From the NCBI RefSeq assembly GCF_005116445.1, contig NZ_SWBQ01000005.1, forward strand, positions 248,001-312,000: a stretch of DNA of 64,000 nt, in the 5' to 3' direction. The notes below the pieces were generated by a model that was not told the DNA's origin, did no database searches, and saw only the letters and a program-made list of their open reading frames with translations. The number at the start of each line of letters is the position of its first letter. The stretch's first letter is position 1. A program made the position numbers and the translations under genes. The DNA comes from Pedobacter frigoris (GTDB lineage Bacteria; Bacteroidota; Bacteroidia; Sphingobacteriales; Sphingobacteriaceae). Shown here one piece after another: positions 25,642-34,444 of the stretch.

Positions 25642-27381
25642 TTGACTAAAAGACGCCTAAATAAGATCAGGGATGCGGATGCGACAAAAAGAAAATTTTT
25701 GGATGTAATAGGGACGATTTTGACCGAACAGGGCTTTAGTGCAATAAGAACGAATAATATAGCAAGGTTACTTGGAAAGGACAAAAACCTGATCCGCTAT
25801 CATTTTGGCAGTTTAAATGGACTTTTGAAAACCTATATACAGGATAAGGATTATTGGAAGCCATTTTTTGAGCGTTTCCGTTTTTCCGATAATCCAGATG
25901 CCAAGGAAATTGAAGCTTTATTTGTCGGCCTGATGCAGGAGAACTTTAAGGTTTTCTCCGCAAGTGAGGAAATGCAAAAGATCATCCATTGGCAGATATC
26001 AGAGGCAAGTGCGTTAATGAGAAGCATTTCTGATGAACGTGAGGTTGAGGGGGAAAAACTGTTGAAAATGGCAACCCCCTACTTTAGGGAAAGCGCAGTA
26101 AATTTTAAGGCAATTATTGCGCTGTTATTGGGAGGAAGCTATTATATGGTGCTACAACATAAAGCAATCAATGGCGTGGTCTGTGGTATCGATCTTAATA
26201 GCGAAAAAGACAGGGCCGATGTGATGGTGGCGATAGAAAAAATAGTGGAATGGTCGTGGCAATTTGCCCAGGAGAACCATAATGATAAATTACAATCTAC
26301 CGAAAAGATGAATTACGAATTTGAACAACTCGAAGAATTATCGGAAATCCTGATTAAAGATCCAAGGGACGCTACGGCATTGAACAAATTGGAAAAGGAA
26401 CTCAAACGCCTGGAACGGGTGTTGTTAAAACAATTGCTCGAGCTGTCCAATGAAACGCAGATTAGTAATTTCCTGCAGATCAACCTCTATCGGATGGGAG
26501 AAATATGCGATGACCATTTTGAGCCAAACAGAAAGGAGAACATGGTGGCGCAGGCCATACTTAATTTGATGGATCACCTGACTTCACAGGTTGAGCCATT
26601 ACTGCCAGACACCTTGAGCCTTCCCAAACTTTTCTGCAAGCAACAGTCCCTGATCTATTATGAGAAATGGCAGTTTCTCAAGAACTGGCTACAGAAAATA
26701 GGAATAGATGAGCAGCTTTTGTTGGTGACGGGAATACCATTCGATCAATTTACCCATGATGGAAAAATGCGATGGCACAATTATAAGTACCTTAAGAAGT
26801 ATGAAAAGGTGTTTAACGAAACAGGTGAAGAACTTCCAAGGGATAATTACGAGCTGATGCATTTGCTAGTAGGCCTTGGTTTTAACCACGTCAGGTTTGA
26901 GAACTATTGCACCAAGCTCCTTTCAGCCAAGATGGATGGCCTTGGCGGCGCAGAAGCAAAATCACTGCTGAAAACCGAAAGGACAAAGGTGTTCCAGGTC
27001 AACCTACATACAAAAATGGTGTTTGATCAGGATAGAAAACCAGTGGACGAAGCTTTGGCAAAATGGATCGATGCTACCATCAAGGGGCTGACCGAGAGGC
27101 CGCAGGATATCCAGCTAAATCCATTGAAGCTGAAAACAAGATTGACGGCGATGCAGTTGGCACTGTTTGAAAAAACGCTATATGCTCATGGCTTTTATGA
27201 TGAACCCAACCTTGATGTTTTCTCGGAAAAGATTGCCTGTAATTTTTCTACCAAGGGGCAGGATGTACTTTCGGCACCAAGCGTGAAATCGAAGATGTAC
27301 ACCAAGGATATTTCTGCTATCAAACCTTTGGAACCAATGGTTGCTGCGGTTCTGGAAGACCTGCGCAGTTTTTTAGTATAA
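25642..27381 (+). CDS. Large TetR-type regulator with RteC-like C-terminal region
   Basis: 579 residues from a TTG start at 25642. No in-frame ATG precedes the HTH, and TTG sits four bases after the previous stop, as in coupled genes. The TetR HTH is at about residues 14-60 (RKFLDVIGTILTEQGFSAIRTNNIARLLGKDKNLIRYHFGS). A TetR C-domain-like helical region runs to about 215. The last 350 residues are unusual for TetR. Their end (LTAMQLALFEKTLYAHGFYDEPNLDVFSEKI ... SAIKPLEPMVAAVLEDL) has the spacing of an RteC C-terminus, but this likeness is weak. It probably senses a ligand, perhaps the product of the coupled PLP enzyme, and acts on ICE genes. Confidence 0.75.
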   Translation: MTKRRLNKIRDADATKRKFLDVIGTILTEQGFSAIRTNNIARLLGKDKNLIRYHFGSLNGLLKTYIQDKDYWKPFFERFRFSDNPDAKEIEALFVGLMQENFKVFSASEEMQKIIHWQISEASALMRSISDEREVEGEKLLKMATPYFRESAVNFKAIIALLLGGSYYMVLQHKAINGVVCGIDLNSEKDRADVMVAIEKIVEWSWQFAQENHNDKLQSTEKMNYEFEQLEELSEILIKDPRDATALNKLEKELKRLERVLLKQLLELSNETQISNFLQINLYRMGEICDDHFEPNRKENMVAQAILNLMDHLTSQVEPLLPDTLSLPKLFCKQQSLIYYEKWQFLKNWLQKIGIDEQLLLVTGIPFDQFTHDGKMRWHNYKYLKKYEKVFNETGEELPRDNYELMHLLVGLGFNHVRFENYCTKLLSAKMDGLGGAEAKSLLKTERTKVFQVNLHTKMVFDQDRKPVDEALAKWIDATIKGLTERPQDIQLNPLKLKTRLTAMQLALFEKTLYAHGFYDEPNLDVFSEKIACNFSTKGQDVLSAPSVKSKMYTKDISAIKPLEPMVAAVLEDLRSFLV

Positions 27382-27406
27382 TAAAGTTATTAGTTTAGTA
27401 TAGTTG

Positions 27407-27437
27407 GGGCCTGGCAGATTAATCTGTCCGGCCTTTT
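27407..27437. terminator. Intrinsic terminator
   Basis: Imperfect long stem GGCCTGGCAGATT / AATCTGTCCGGCC followed by TTTTTT. It lies between convergent genes. Confidence 0.75.
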
Positions 27438-27665
27438 TTATGGGTCAATTAGATGTGCCATTTGGTTCGACTCCATAAATTCTACATACTCATAGATTAG
27501 ATGTTGGGTGAAACCGGGGAGGTTTAACAGTTTAGCTGTACGGTGTTGTAGCAGTTCTGAAAAAGTATGAAAGCCAAGTATCTCTGTTACTGTCTTAAAC
27601 TCTGTACTTAATGGGCTTTGTGCAATTGGCTGATCAAGAATAGCAACATTTTCTGATTGCTTCAT
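27438..27665 (-). CDS. Small helix-hairpin-helix-like protein
   Basis: 75 residues. The segment FKTVTEILGFHTFSELLQHRTAKLLNLPGFTQHLIYEYVEFME has the pattern L-G-[FL]-x-T-[FL]-x-[ED]-[LI]-L-x-x-x-x-x-x-L-L-x-[IL]-P-G-F seen in the helix-hairpin-helix of the RNA polymerase alpha C-terminal domain. This suggests nucleic-acid or polymerase contact. The N-terminal 20 residues are polar and without motif. It is encoded opposite to the TetR-type gene, just before the inverted-repeat region that precedes rteC copy 2, so a regulatory role at the tra promoter is plausible. No experimental counterpart is known to me. Confidence 0.6.
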   Translation of the reverse strand: MKQSENVAILDQPIAQSPLSTEFKTVTEILGFHTFSELLQHRTAKLLNLPGFTQHLIYEYVEFMESNQMAHLIDP

Positions 27666-27712
27666 AAGATTGGTTTAGGTCTGCCATCCCGAATGCAGAA
27701 AGTATATAAACG

Positions 27713-27879
27713 ATATAGCGCGGGACACAAGTCATATCCGCTCTAGAGGTCCCGCTAAGAACCCGACAAACAAGACAAACTGCGCCCGCGCTTTAGCGCA
27801 GACGATCAGTCTATTCTTCCTTGTTTGTCTTTTGAAATTTAGCGGGTTTCTAGAACAAGTCAAATAGCTATCGCTATAT
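27713..27879. promoter_or_regulatory. Nested inverted-repeat region upstream of the tra operon
   Basis: Several inverted repeats are stacked. ATATAGCG at 27713-27720 pairs with CGCTATAT at 27872-27879. GCGGGAC at 27720-27726 pairs with GTCCCGC at 27749-27755. GACAAACAAG at 27765-27774 pairs with CTTGTTTGTC at 27820-27829. CTGCGC at 27780-27785 pairs with GCGCAG at 27796-27801. The variants CTAGAGGTCCCGCT and (inverted) CTAGAAACCCGCT are also present. The rest of the 364-base gap (27666-28029) is gene-free. It may be a leader RNA/attenuator or a binding region for RteC-type regulators. Confidence 0.5.
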
Positions 27880-28029
27880 AATATTTTAACTGTGGCAAAT
27901 ATAAGCATAAGGTTGAGAATTCGGTGTACATGTTTTATACATCCACTTTTTCCCTGCGTGGTGAATTGTGTTCTTTGGGCTCAGATCCGTCTAGGTTGAG
28001 CTCTTATTTACTTACTTAAACTTATAATT

Positions 28030-28887
28030 ATGATGGATGAAAAGATGAATGGGCTGCTTGTCAGCCTTGAAAAAGAGTTGGAAGGTTTTGCATTGCTTTC
28101 GCCACTGGAACGGATGCGTTCTGAAATTGCTTCGGTGAAAAGGGTGCTCGTGCAGGTCTATGGTTTATTTGATGTTTCAGGCTTCTCGAGGAGGTCAGAA
28201 GAAATCGGATTTTTTAAGGTGATTAAGCCAAGGTTTTATTCGCTATTGATCCTTGCGATGGAGCGGTACTGGATGGAGCTGGAAAGACCTATTGGCGTTG
28301 GCGCTGATCTGTCCTCTTTTTATGATCGGCAACTGGATCATATTGCTAGGTTCTTTCGCCAACATGAATTCTTTTACCAGTATTATAGGCTCGGCGGCGT
28401 GGAGCTTGACGAGCAGTACTTTGTAAAGGATACGATTGCTTCAGTTCTGGTGAATTCGGATGTGCCGGAGCTTGACCCATCTTACGCCACCATTGGGGAT
28501 TACCTTTTTTCAAAGTTTATGGCGCTGGAACGGCTTCGCGAGGAAATCCTTTTGGAGATGCAGGGTGGTGGTTCTTCACCGGTAGTTTCGGTCAAGAGCA
28601 AAAAAGGCCGCGAACTGCGTTGGACGGGTGATGCGAGCAATTTGATTGAAATTCTTTATGGTGTTTTTGAAACCAAGCAGTTCAATGATGGGGAGGTGGA
28701 TATTGCAGATCTGGTGGATGTTTTCGAGCGGGTGTTCCGTGTCAACCTTTCCAACTACTTCCAACGGTTTGCAAAGATCAAGCAGCGAAAGCTGGTTTCC
28801 AAGACCAAGTTTCTGGATGAGATGGTGGTAGCGGTTGCTAAACGCATCGATGATTCTGATGCCTATGTTCCCTCCTGGGCGAAGTAG
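28030..28887 (+). CDS. rteC: RteC-family regulator (copy 2)
   Basis: 285 residues with the same domain as the protein at 8799-9671. Key segments are FYSLLILAMERYWMELERPIGVG, FYDRQLDHIARFFRQHEFFYQYYRLGG and the C-terminal block LRWTGDASNLIEILYGVFETKQFNDGEVDIADLVDVFERVFRVNL ... TKFLDEMVVAVAKRI. It is the first gene of the tra operon region and follows the nested inverted repeats. This fits a role as a control protein for transfer or excision. Two ATGs in tandem open the frame; either could be used. Two RteC paralogues in one element suggest split control of mobilisation and channel genes. Confidence 0.88.
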   Translation: MMDEKMNGLLVSLEKELEGFALLSPLERMRSEIASVKRVLVQVYGLFDVSGFSRRSEEIGFFKVIKPRFYSLLILAMERYWMELERPIGVGADLSSFYDRQLDHIARFFRQHEFFYQYYRLGGVELDEQYFVKDTIASVLVNSDVPELDPSYATIGDYLFSKFMALERLREEILLEMQGGGSSPVVSVKSKKGRELRWTGDASNLIEILYGVFETKQFNDGEVDIADLVDVFERVFRVNLSNYFQRFAKIKQRKLVSKTKFLDEMVVAVAKRIDDSDAYVPSWAK

Positions 28888-28999
28888 GCTGATTATTTCT
28901 TGGGTTATCTACCGGGTTATAAACCCATTTCAATTTGCGGGTTGCTGAATTTTGGGATGTGCTAAGGGCAATTCAGCGCCTAGCGAAAATTATAAAGAT

Positions 29000-29548
29000 A
29001 TGTTACAACAGTTTACTTGGGGGCAGTTTCTGCTGGCCTCGTTCATGCTAAGTTTTTTATGGTACTGCTTTGTGATCTTGGTTTTTTACCGCAAAGAGGT
29101 ATTGGGTCTTTTGGGCAGTGGGGTTTCCGAGCCATTGCCGCACCGTTGGGAAAAGGGGGTGGAAAGCTTGGAGGCAAATGCAGGTTTTGGTGAGGGTCTT
29201 GATGTCGGTTTGGATGGTTCGGATTCGCTGATGGGCAGGCCGGCAATGCCCGAGGGGATGGCTATTGTTGGGATGGGCCAGCTTTCTTTTGCAGGCACTA
29301 GTGGTTCGGATGGAAGGTATGATCAGGTCGGTATGGTTGCAGATGTGGTGCAGGAGCTGAAACTGATTTTTGCTAGGCTGGAATCAGAGGCGGGCTCGAA
29401 GCTTGATTTTTTTAGGCTGCTGGAAAAGGTGAAAGAGGATTATGGGAAGATAGGTGCACATCCCAGTGTGGGTGCCATCAATGAATTTATTGCCGCCCAT
29501 GTGCCGTTCCATTTGAGCGCCGATGAGCTGGAGAACTTATGGTACTAG
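29000..29548 (+). CDS. Membrane-anchored protein in the TraD position of the tra operon
   Basis: 182 residues from the ATG at 29000; the frame extends to a TTG at 28952, but the ATG directly precedes the membrane helix. The helix is at about residues 9-28 (LLASFMLSFLWYCFVILVFY). A Gly-rich low-complexity linker (about 40-105) leads to a helical C-terminal domain (VVQELKLIFARLESEAGSKLDFFRLLEKVKEDYGKIGAHPSVGAINEFI). I do not recognise a named family. Its place right before traE matches traD of CTnDOT-type operons. It is probably a small accessory of the inner-membrane part of the channel. Confidence 0.7.
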   Translation: MLQQFTWGQFLLASFMLSFLWYCFVILVFYRKEVLGLLGSGVSEPLPHRWEKGVESLEANAGFGEGLDVGLDGSDSLMGRPAMPEGMAIVGMGQLSFAGTSGSDGRYDQVGMVADVVQELKLIFARLESEAGSKLDFFRLLEKVKEDYGKIGAHPSVGAINEFIAAHVPFHLSADELENLWY

Positions 29549-29569
29549 GTTTTATTTAAAGGATTTTTT

Positions 29570-29902
29570 ATGAAAAGATTGAGCGAAAAAAAAGAGTTTG
29601 GGTTTCGGAATTTGGTGATTGGGTTTTGCAGTGTGCTGGTGCTGTTGTGCGGGCTATGTTTTGGGCAGGACGGCAATGCGGGGATACAGGAAGCGACCAA
29701 TAAGGTAAAGGGGTATTTTGATACTGGCTGTGACCTGATGTATGCCATTGGTGCAGTTGTGGGGGTGATCGGTGCGGTAAAGGTTTTTTCCAAGTGGAAT
29801 GCAGGAGAGCCTGATACCAATAAGGTGGCTGCGGCCTGGTTTGGTTCCTGCATTTTTCTTGTTGTGGTGGCGACAGTTTTGAAATCATTCTTTGGGATTT
29901 AA
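29570..29902 (+). CDS. traE: TraE family conjugative protein (DUF4134)
   Basis: 110 residues. An N-terminal signal/TM segment (NLVIGFCSVLVLLCGLCFG) is followed by GIQEATNKVKGYFDTGCDLMYAIGAVVGVIGAVKVFSKWNAGEPDTNKVAAAWFGSCIFLVVVATVLKSFFGI. These are the two helices and central KVFSKWNAGEPD loop of DUF4134. This protein is the VirB2/pilin-like or VirB3-region component of Bacteroidota type IV secretion systems. It precedes traF, the usual order, and its stop overlaps an upstream extension of the traF frame. Confidence 0.92.
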   Translation: MKRLSEKKEFGFRNLVIGFCSVLVLLCGLCFGQDGNAGIQEATNKVKGYFDTGCDLMYAIGAVVGVIGAVKVFSKWNAGEPDTNKVAAAWFGSCIFLVVVATVLKSFFGI

Positions 29903-29912
29903 TTTATCGGTT

Positions 29913-30248
29913 ATGGCTAGTGTATACAGAATAAATAAAGGGGTTTCTAAGCCGATTGTTTTTAAGGGACTAAAAGCGCAGTATATCGCCTATCTGGCGG
30001 TTGGGCTGGTGTTTCTTTTGGTGCTATTTGCGGCCCTATATATTTCAGGACTTTCGCTTTTTGTAGTATTGCCGCTCATCCTTTCTTTAGGTTCGGGACT
30101 ATTTTTTACGGTGTTCAGGCTATCCCACAGGTTCGGGGAGCATGGGCTGGGCAAGTACTTTGCTAAGCGGGGTATTCCAAGGTTTATCAGGTTCAGTTCC
30201 CGTAGGGTGTTTATTGCTTTGAAGGGAGGTCGTGATGAAAGAGGCTAG
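29913..30248 (+). CDS. traF: TraF family conjugative protein (DUF4133, VirB3-like)
   Basis: 111 residues from the ATG at 29913; the open frame starts at 29892, inside traE. YRINKGVSKPIVFKGLKAQYIAYLAVGLVFLLVLFAALYISGLSLFVVLPLILSLGSGLFFTVFRLSHRFGEHGLGKYFAKRGIPRFIR shows the short N-terminus, two membrane helices and conserved basic tail of DUF4133. VirB3-like proteins stabilise the VirB4 ATPase at the inner membrane. The next gene (traG/VirB4) starts within its last codons, so the two are coupled. Confidence 0.92.
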   Translation: MASVYRINKGVSKPIVFKGLKAQYIAYLAVGLVFLLVLFAALYISGLSLFVVLPLILSLGSGLFFTVFRLSHRFGEHGLGKYFAKRGIPRFIRFSSRRVFIALKGGRDERG

Positions 30249-32694
30249 GAAAATACTTCCGATCTATAAGATTGAACACAACTGTATCTTGTCAAGGCAG
30301 GGTGATATAACCGTAGGATTTAAGGTGACTTTGCCAGAGATATTTACCCTATCGGACAGGGATTATGAGAGCTATCACCAGGCCTGGGTAAAGGCGATTA
30401 AACTCCTTCCCCAGCACTGCGTTTTCCATAAACAGGATTGGTTTTGTGCGGGTAGCTATAAGGCTGATTTTGGTGCTGCTCGTGATAGTTTTTTGTCTCG
30501 TTCTAGTGAGCGTTTTTTTAACGAGCGGGAATGTTTGGACCATTCCTGTTATATCTTTTTGACAAAAAAGCCGCTGGGAAGGAAACTGTCTTCTTCGGTG
30601 TATAGCAATGTGCTGCGTAAAAGTATCGCTCCAGCGCAGGTCATAAATAAATCTTTGGCTTCTGATTTTCTGGATTCGGTTGGGCAGTTCGTTAGGGTAA
30701 TGGAAGATTCTGGGTTTGTATCCCTGCATCGGTTGACTGATGATGAACTGGCGGGAACTGCGAATGTGCCAGGGGTGCTGGAGCGATATTGCTTTCTTTT
30801 GCAAGATGGACAGGCTTCTGTGATTAGGGATATCCATTTAAAGGAAGGGATTAAGGTTGGTGATAAGGCACTGGAACTGTATACGCTTTCTGATGTGGAA
30901 GACCTGCCTTCACTATGTGGTTCTCAGATCAATTATGATAAATATTCTACCGATCGGACCAAGTTTTCTGTAGGGTTTGCTTCTCCCCTTGGGCAGCTAT
31001 TGCCCTGCAACCATATATTGAACCAATATGTGTTTTTGGGGGATTCTTCGGTTACGCTGAAGAGGCTTGAAGCGAAAAAGTTGCGATTACATTCGTTATC
31101 CAGTTATTCTAGGGAGAATGCGATCTCGCGGGATTGCGTAAATGATTTTTTGAATGAGGCGATTGCCTCGGGCAGGCTTCCGGTCAAAGCGCATTTTAAT
31201 GTTTTGGCGTGGAGTGATGATACTAGTGGCCAGTCTGATATGCGTAACCTGGTTTCCTCTGCCATGGCGCAGCTGGATGCTGTGGCCAAACAGGAGACCG
31301 ATGGGCAGGCGCAGATCTGGTTTGCGGGACTTCCGGGCAATGAGGCGGATTTTCCGATGAACGATACCTTTGATACGTTTCTGGAACAGGCGACCTGCTT
31401 TTTTAATCTGGAAAGTAATTACCGTTCGAGTGTTTCGCCATTTGGTATACGTTTGGGCGACAGGTTAACTGGGCGTCCGGTACATGTGGATATTTCTGAT
31501 GAGCCGATCTCTTTGGGCTTTGCGACCAACCGGAACAAGTTCATCTTGGGCCCTTCTGGTTCGGGTAAATCCTTTTTTACCAATCACATGGTTCGCAGCT
31601 ATTATGAGCAGGGGGCGCATGTGGTTTTGGTGGATGTTGGGCACAGTTACAAGGGATTGTGCGATCTAGTGAATGGCTATTATTTTACCTATTCACAGGA
31701 GAATCCGATCGCCTTTAATCCCTTCTATCTGTCCGATGGTGATGTGATGGATACCGAAAAAAAGGAGAGTATAAAAACGTTGCTTTTAGCATTATGGAAA
31801 AAGGATGATGAGAACTTTAGGCGTTCAGAGTACGTGGCGCTTTCCAATGCGTTGACCCTGTATTTTGAGCATCTGGAATCGCGGAGTGATATCTTCCCCT
31901 GCTTCAATACCTTTTACGAGTTCTTGCAAAGTCAGTACCAATCGGTACTCGACCTGTCCAAGGTGAAAGAGAAGGATTTTGATATGGGTGGATTCCTGTA
32001 TGTTCTTTCTCCCTATTACCGTGGTGGCGAGTTCGATTACCTATTGAACGCTACCGAAAACCTTGACCTTTTGAATGAACGCTTTATTGTGTTCGAACTG
32101 GACCAGGTGAAGGATCACCCCATTCTGTTTCCCGTAATTACTTTGATCATCATGGAGGTGTTTATTTCCAAGATGCGAAAGCTCAAAGGGGTGCGAAAGG
32201 TAATCCTTTTGGAAGAAGCCTGGAAAGCGATTGCCAAAGAGGGAATGGCAGAATACATCAAATACCTTTTCAAAACGGTTCGTAAGCATTTTGGGGAAGC
32301 GATCGTAGTGACCCAGGAAGTGGAGGATATCATTTCCTCTCCCATCGTTAAGCAGGCGATCATCAATAACTCGGACTGTAAAATTTTACTCGACCAGTCA
32401 AAATACCAGAACAAGTTTGACCAGATACAGGAGCTGTTGGGTCTCACCGAAAAGGAAAAGGCTCAGGTGCTTTCGATGAACAAAGCGAATGATCCAAAGC
32501 GGAAATACAAGGAGGTATTTATTTCCATTGGAGGTCAGCTTTCCAAGGTCTATCGTACCGAAGTTTCATTGGAAGAGTACCTGGCCTATACCACCGAAGA
32601 GCGGGAAAAGGTGCAGGTACATGAGTATGCAAGGCGGTACGGCTCGATCCAAAAAGGCATTGCGGTGTTGGCAAATGAACTGAGAACTAAATAA
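30235..32694 (+). CDS. traG: TraG conjugation system ATPase (VirB4-like)
   Basis: 819 residues from the ATG at 30235, with a GTG three bases upstream. The N-terminal VirB4 half (KILPIYKIEHNCILSRQGDITVGFKV) is followed by the P-loop LGPSGSGKSFFTNH at about 439-452 and the Walker B region KVILLEEAWKAI at about 656-667. The C-terminal RKHFGEAIVVTQEVEDIISSPIVKQAIINNSDCKILLDQ completes the TraG signature of Bacteroidota elements. It powers assembly of and transport through the mating channel at the inner membrane. Length matches the family (about 800-830). Confidence 0.94.
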   Translation: MKEARKILPIYKIEHNCILSRQGDITVGFKVTLPEIFTLSDRDYESYHQAWVKAIKLLPQHCVFHKQDWFCAGSYKADFGAARDSFLSRSSERFFNERECLDHSCYIFLTKKPLGRKLSSSVYSNVLRKSIAPAQVINKSLASDFLDSVGQFVRVMEDSGFVSLHRLTDDELAGTANVPGVLERYCFLLQDGQASVIRDIHLKEGIKVGDKALELYTLSDVEDLPSLCGSQINYDKYSTDRTKFSVGFASPLGQLLPCNHILNQYVFLGDSSVTLKRLEAKKLRLHSLSSYSRENAISRDCVNDFLNEAIASGRLPVKAHFNVLAWSDDTSGQSDMRNLVSSAMAQLDAVAKQETDGQAQIWFAGLPGNEADFPMNDTFDTFLEQATCFFNLESNYRSSVSPFGIRLGDRLTGRPVHVDISDEPISLGFATNRNKFILGPSGSGKSFFTNHMVRSYYEQGAHVVLVDVGHSYKGLCDLVNGYYFTYSQENPIAFNPFYLSDGDVMDTEKKESIKTLLLALWKKDDENFRRSEYVALSNALTLYFEHLESRSDIFPCFNTFYEFLQSQYQSVLDLSKVKEKDFDMGGFLYVLSPYYRGGEFDYLLNATENLDLLNERFIVFELDQVKDHPILFPVITLIIMEVFISKMRKLKGVRKVILLEEAWKAIAKEGMAEYIKYLFKTVRKHFGEAIVVTQEVEDIISSPIVKQAIINNSDCKILLDQSKYQNKFDQIQELLGLTEKEKAQVLSMNKANDPKRKYKEVFISIGGQLSKVYRTEVSLEEYLAYTTEEREKVQVHEYARRYGSIQKGIAVLANELRTK

Positions 32695-32702
32695 AAAAAG
32701 CT

Positions 32703-33080
32703 ATGAAAAATTTATTGTTAAAAATGGGTGCAATAATGTTGGGCCTAGTGGTTTTGTTGGGATGCTCATCCGACAAGGTCAGGGATTTTATTCCCGGGGT
32801 TTATGTGAATTCAGCAGGTGGGGAATTTTCGGTGGCGAGCGATACGCTTGCTGTTGAACTAATCGAGGGCAATAATTATCTGATTCATCGTATGACTGGC
32901 TTCAATCTGGTAACCAATGGGAAACTAGGTAAAAGAGAATATGAGGTGGAAAAGTGGATTGGGGTTTATAGTTCCGATACTCAAAGGTTAACCGAAACCA
33001 AAAAGGGAAAACTGATCTCGTTTTTTCCTGAAAAAGGTTCGCTCATGGTCGGACAAAGGGTCTACAGAAAGGTGGACTAG
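32703..33080 (+). CDS. Small lipoprotein in the TraH position
   Basis: 125 residues. The lipoprotein signal peptide KNLLLKMGAIMLGLVVLLGCSSD has its lipobox (VVLLGC) at about residue 21. The mature part (FIPGVYVNSAGGEFSVASDTLAVELIEGNNYLIHRMTGFNLV ... LISFFPEKGSLMVGQRVYRKV) is a small beta domain seen in accessory lipoproteins of Bacteroidota tra operons. It is encoded between traG and traI, the place of traH. It may be a VirB7-like stabiliser, but there is no sequence proof. Confidence 0.7.
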   Translation: MKNLLLKMGAIMLGLVVLLGCSSDKVRDFIPGVYVNSAGGEFSVASDTLAVELIEGNNYLIHRMTGFNLVTNGKLGKREYEVEKWIGVYSSDTQRLTETKKGKLISFFPEKGSLMVGQRVYRKVD

Positions 33081-33093
33081 TGATAAAAAATTA

Positions 33094-33822
33094 ATGTGGA
33101 AAATATTTAAAAAGTTGAAAATGAAAATATTCAAGAAGATGAAAAAATTTATGGTTATCCTGCCGTTGAGTACGATGACGCTGTTTGTCGCATTGCCTGT
33201 CGGGGCGAATGCGCAGGTAGCAGTTTTGGAAGTGATCAAGGCGGGAGTTAAAAAAGTAATCAAGGCAATGGATCTGAAAGTCCAGCGCTTGCAGAACGAA
33301 ACGATCTGGCTACAGAATGCGCAGAAGGTGCTAGAAAACCAGTTATCCAAGTTGAAGCTGACTGAAATTTCAGATTGGACGCAGAAGCAGAAGGAACTCT
33401 ATTCCAGGTATTACGAGGAGCTGTGGAAAGTGAAATCGGCAATCGTCTATTACAAGCAGCTGAAGGAACTTTCCGCCAGGCAACTGGATATTGTGGAGGA
33501 ATACCGCTGGGCCTGGAGCCTTTTTAATAAGAGTGGCCACTTTTCGGTGGATGAGCTTTCCTCGATGGAAAAGGTGTACTCTGGGATATTGACCGAAAGC
33601 GTAAAAAATGTAGACCAGATCTTGGTGGTAGTAAATTCCTTTAAGACCCAGATGGGCGATGGGGCTAGGCTTGAACTAATCTCCGAAGCTGCAAAGGAAA
33701 TGGATCGCAACTGGTCAGATTTGAAAAGGTTCAATAGGGAAAATAGTCTGTTAAGTATTCAAAGGGCCAAATCGGTTGATGAGGCGGCTAAACTAAGGGA
33801 GCTATATGGGATCGAAAATTAA
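33094..33822 (+). CDS. traI: TraI-like exported conjugation protein
   Basis: 242 residues. The signal peptide is best read from the internal Met at 33139 (KKFMVILPLSTMTLFVALPVGANAQ); starts at 33094 or 33121 add a basic stretch. The mature protein is helical. Its blocks VLEVIKAGVKKVIKAMDLKVQRLQNETIWLQNAQKVLENQLSKLKL, then YYKQLKELSARQLDIVEEYRWAWSLF and the C-terminal SIQRAKSVDEAAKLRELYGI match TraI of CTnDOT-like systems, thought to be VirB5-like. It overlaps the next gene by 17 bases. Two further helical exported proteins of related design follow, giving three in a row. Confidence 0.8.
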   Translation: MWKIFKKLKMKIFKKMKKFMVILPLSTMTLFVALPVGANAQVAVLEVIKAGVKKVIKAMDLKVQRLQNETIWLQNAQKVLENQLSKLKLTEISDWTQKQKELYSRYYEELWKVKSAIVYYKQLKELSARQLDIVEEYRWAWSLFNKSGHFSVDELSSMEKVYSGILTESVKNVDQILVVVNSFKTQMGDGARLELISEAAKEMDRNWSDLKRFNRENSLLSIQRAKSVDEAAKLRELYGIEN

Positions 33823-34444
33823 AATATTGGTGTTAGCGGTTTGTTTGGCTTTCGTCTCCAGCCTTTCATTTGGACAGACCTATGCGGAGTTTTTTAGGCA
33901 GAAGAAAACGCAGGAAAAATATCTGCTGAAACAACTTGCCTATCTGAAACTGTATGCGGGTTACCTGAAAAAAGGTTATGATGTTGTTTCTGATGGACTG
34001 GGTACGATCAAGGGGTTCACCTCTGGGGAGTTCGGTCTGCATGAGGCGTTCTTTGGTTCGCTTGCTTTAGTAAATCCGCTGATCAAAAATGATTATCGCG
34101 TTTTAGAGATTGCTTCGATGCAGGGCAAAATTTCAAAGGCATTTAATTTGATGCTCCGTTTGGATCTGGGGAATGAAAACCTTACTTATATCCGCTCGGT
34201 TCGTGATGGGGTAATTGAAGAATGCAATAAGGATCTGGATGAACTGCTGCTGGTGGTTTCAGCTTCTAGTTTAGAAATCAGTGATGAGGATCGACTTTCT
34301 AGGCTTGCTAGGGTGCACGGCTCGATGTCAGAAAAACTGGAATTTGTTTCGGGATTTTATGTGGAGGTATCTTCGATTGCACAGTCTGGAAGAGATAATA
34401 AAAGCGAAGTTTTAAAAATAAGGAGGTTATATGAAAAGGATTAA
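33806..34444 (+). CDS. Exported helical protein of the tra operon (TerB-like annotated family), copy 1
   Basis: 212 residues. A signal peptide (KIKILVLAVCLAFVSSLSFGQ) is followed by TYAEFFRQKKTQEKYLLKQLAYLKLYAGYLKKGYDVVSDGLGTIKGFTSGEFGLHEAFFGSL. This block is shared with the next protein, whose corresponding part is LKNILTDMKKGYTIVSNGYRSVKNIAEGNFSLHEVFLDG. The family is often labelled TerB-like, but nothing here points to tellurite. The role is probably structural in the mating apparatus. It overlaps both neighbours by 14-17 bases, showing tight translational coupling. Confidence 0.75.
   Translation: MGSKIKILVLAVCLAFVSSLSFGQTYAEFFRQKKTQEKYLLKQLAYLKLYAGYLKKGYDVVSDGLGTIKGFTSGEFGLHEAFFGSLALVNPLIKNDYRVLEIASMQGKISKAFNLMLRLDLGNENLTYIRSVRDGVIEECNKDLDELLLVVSASSLEISDEDRLSRLARVHGSMSEKLEFVSGFYVEVSSIAQSGRDNKSEVLKIRRLYEKD

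Noticed and set aside
27713..27879. CRISPR array
   Set aside because: The repeats are inverted and of different sequence; there are no regular direct repeats, spacers or cas genes anywhere in the window.
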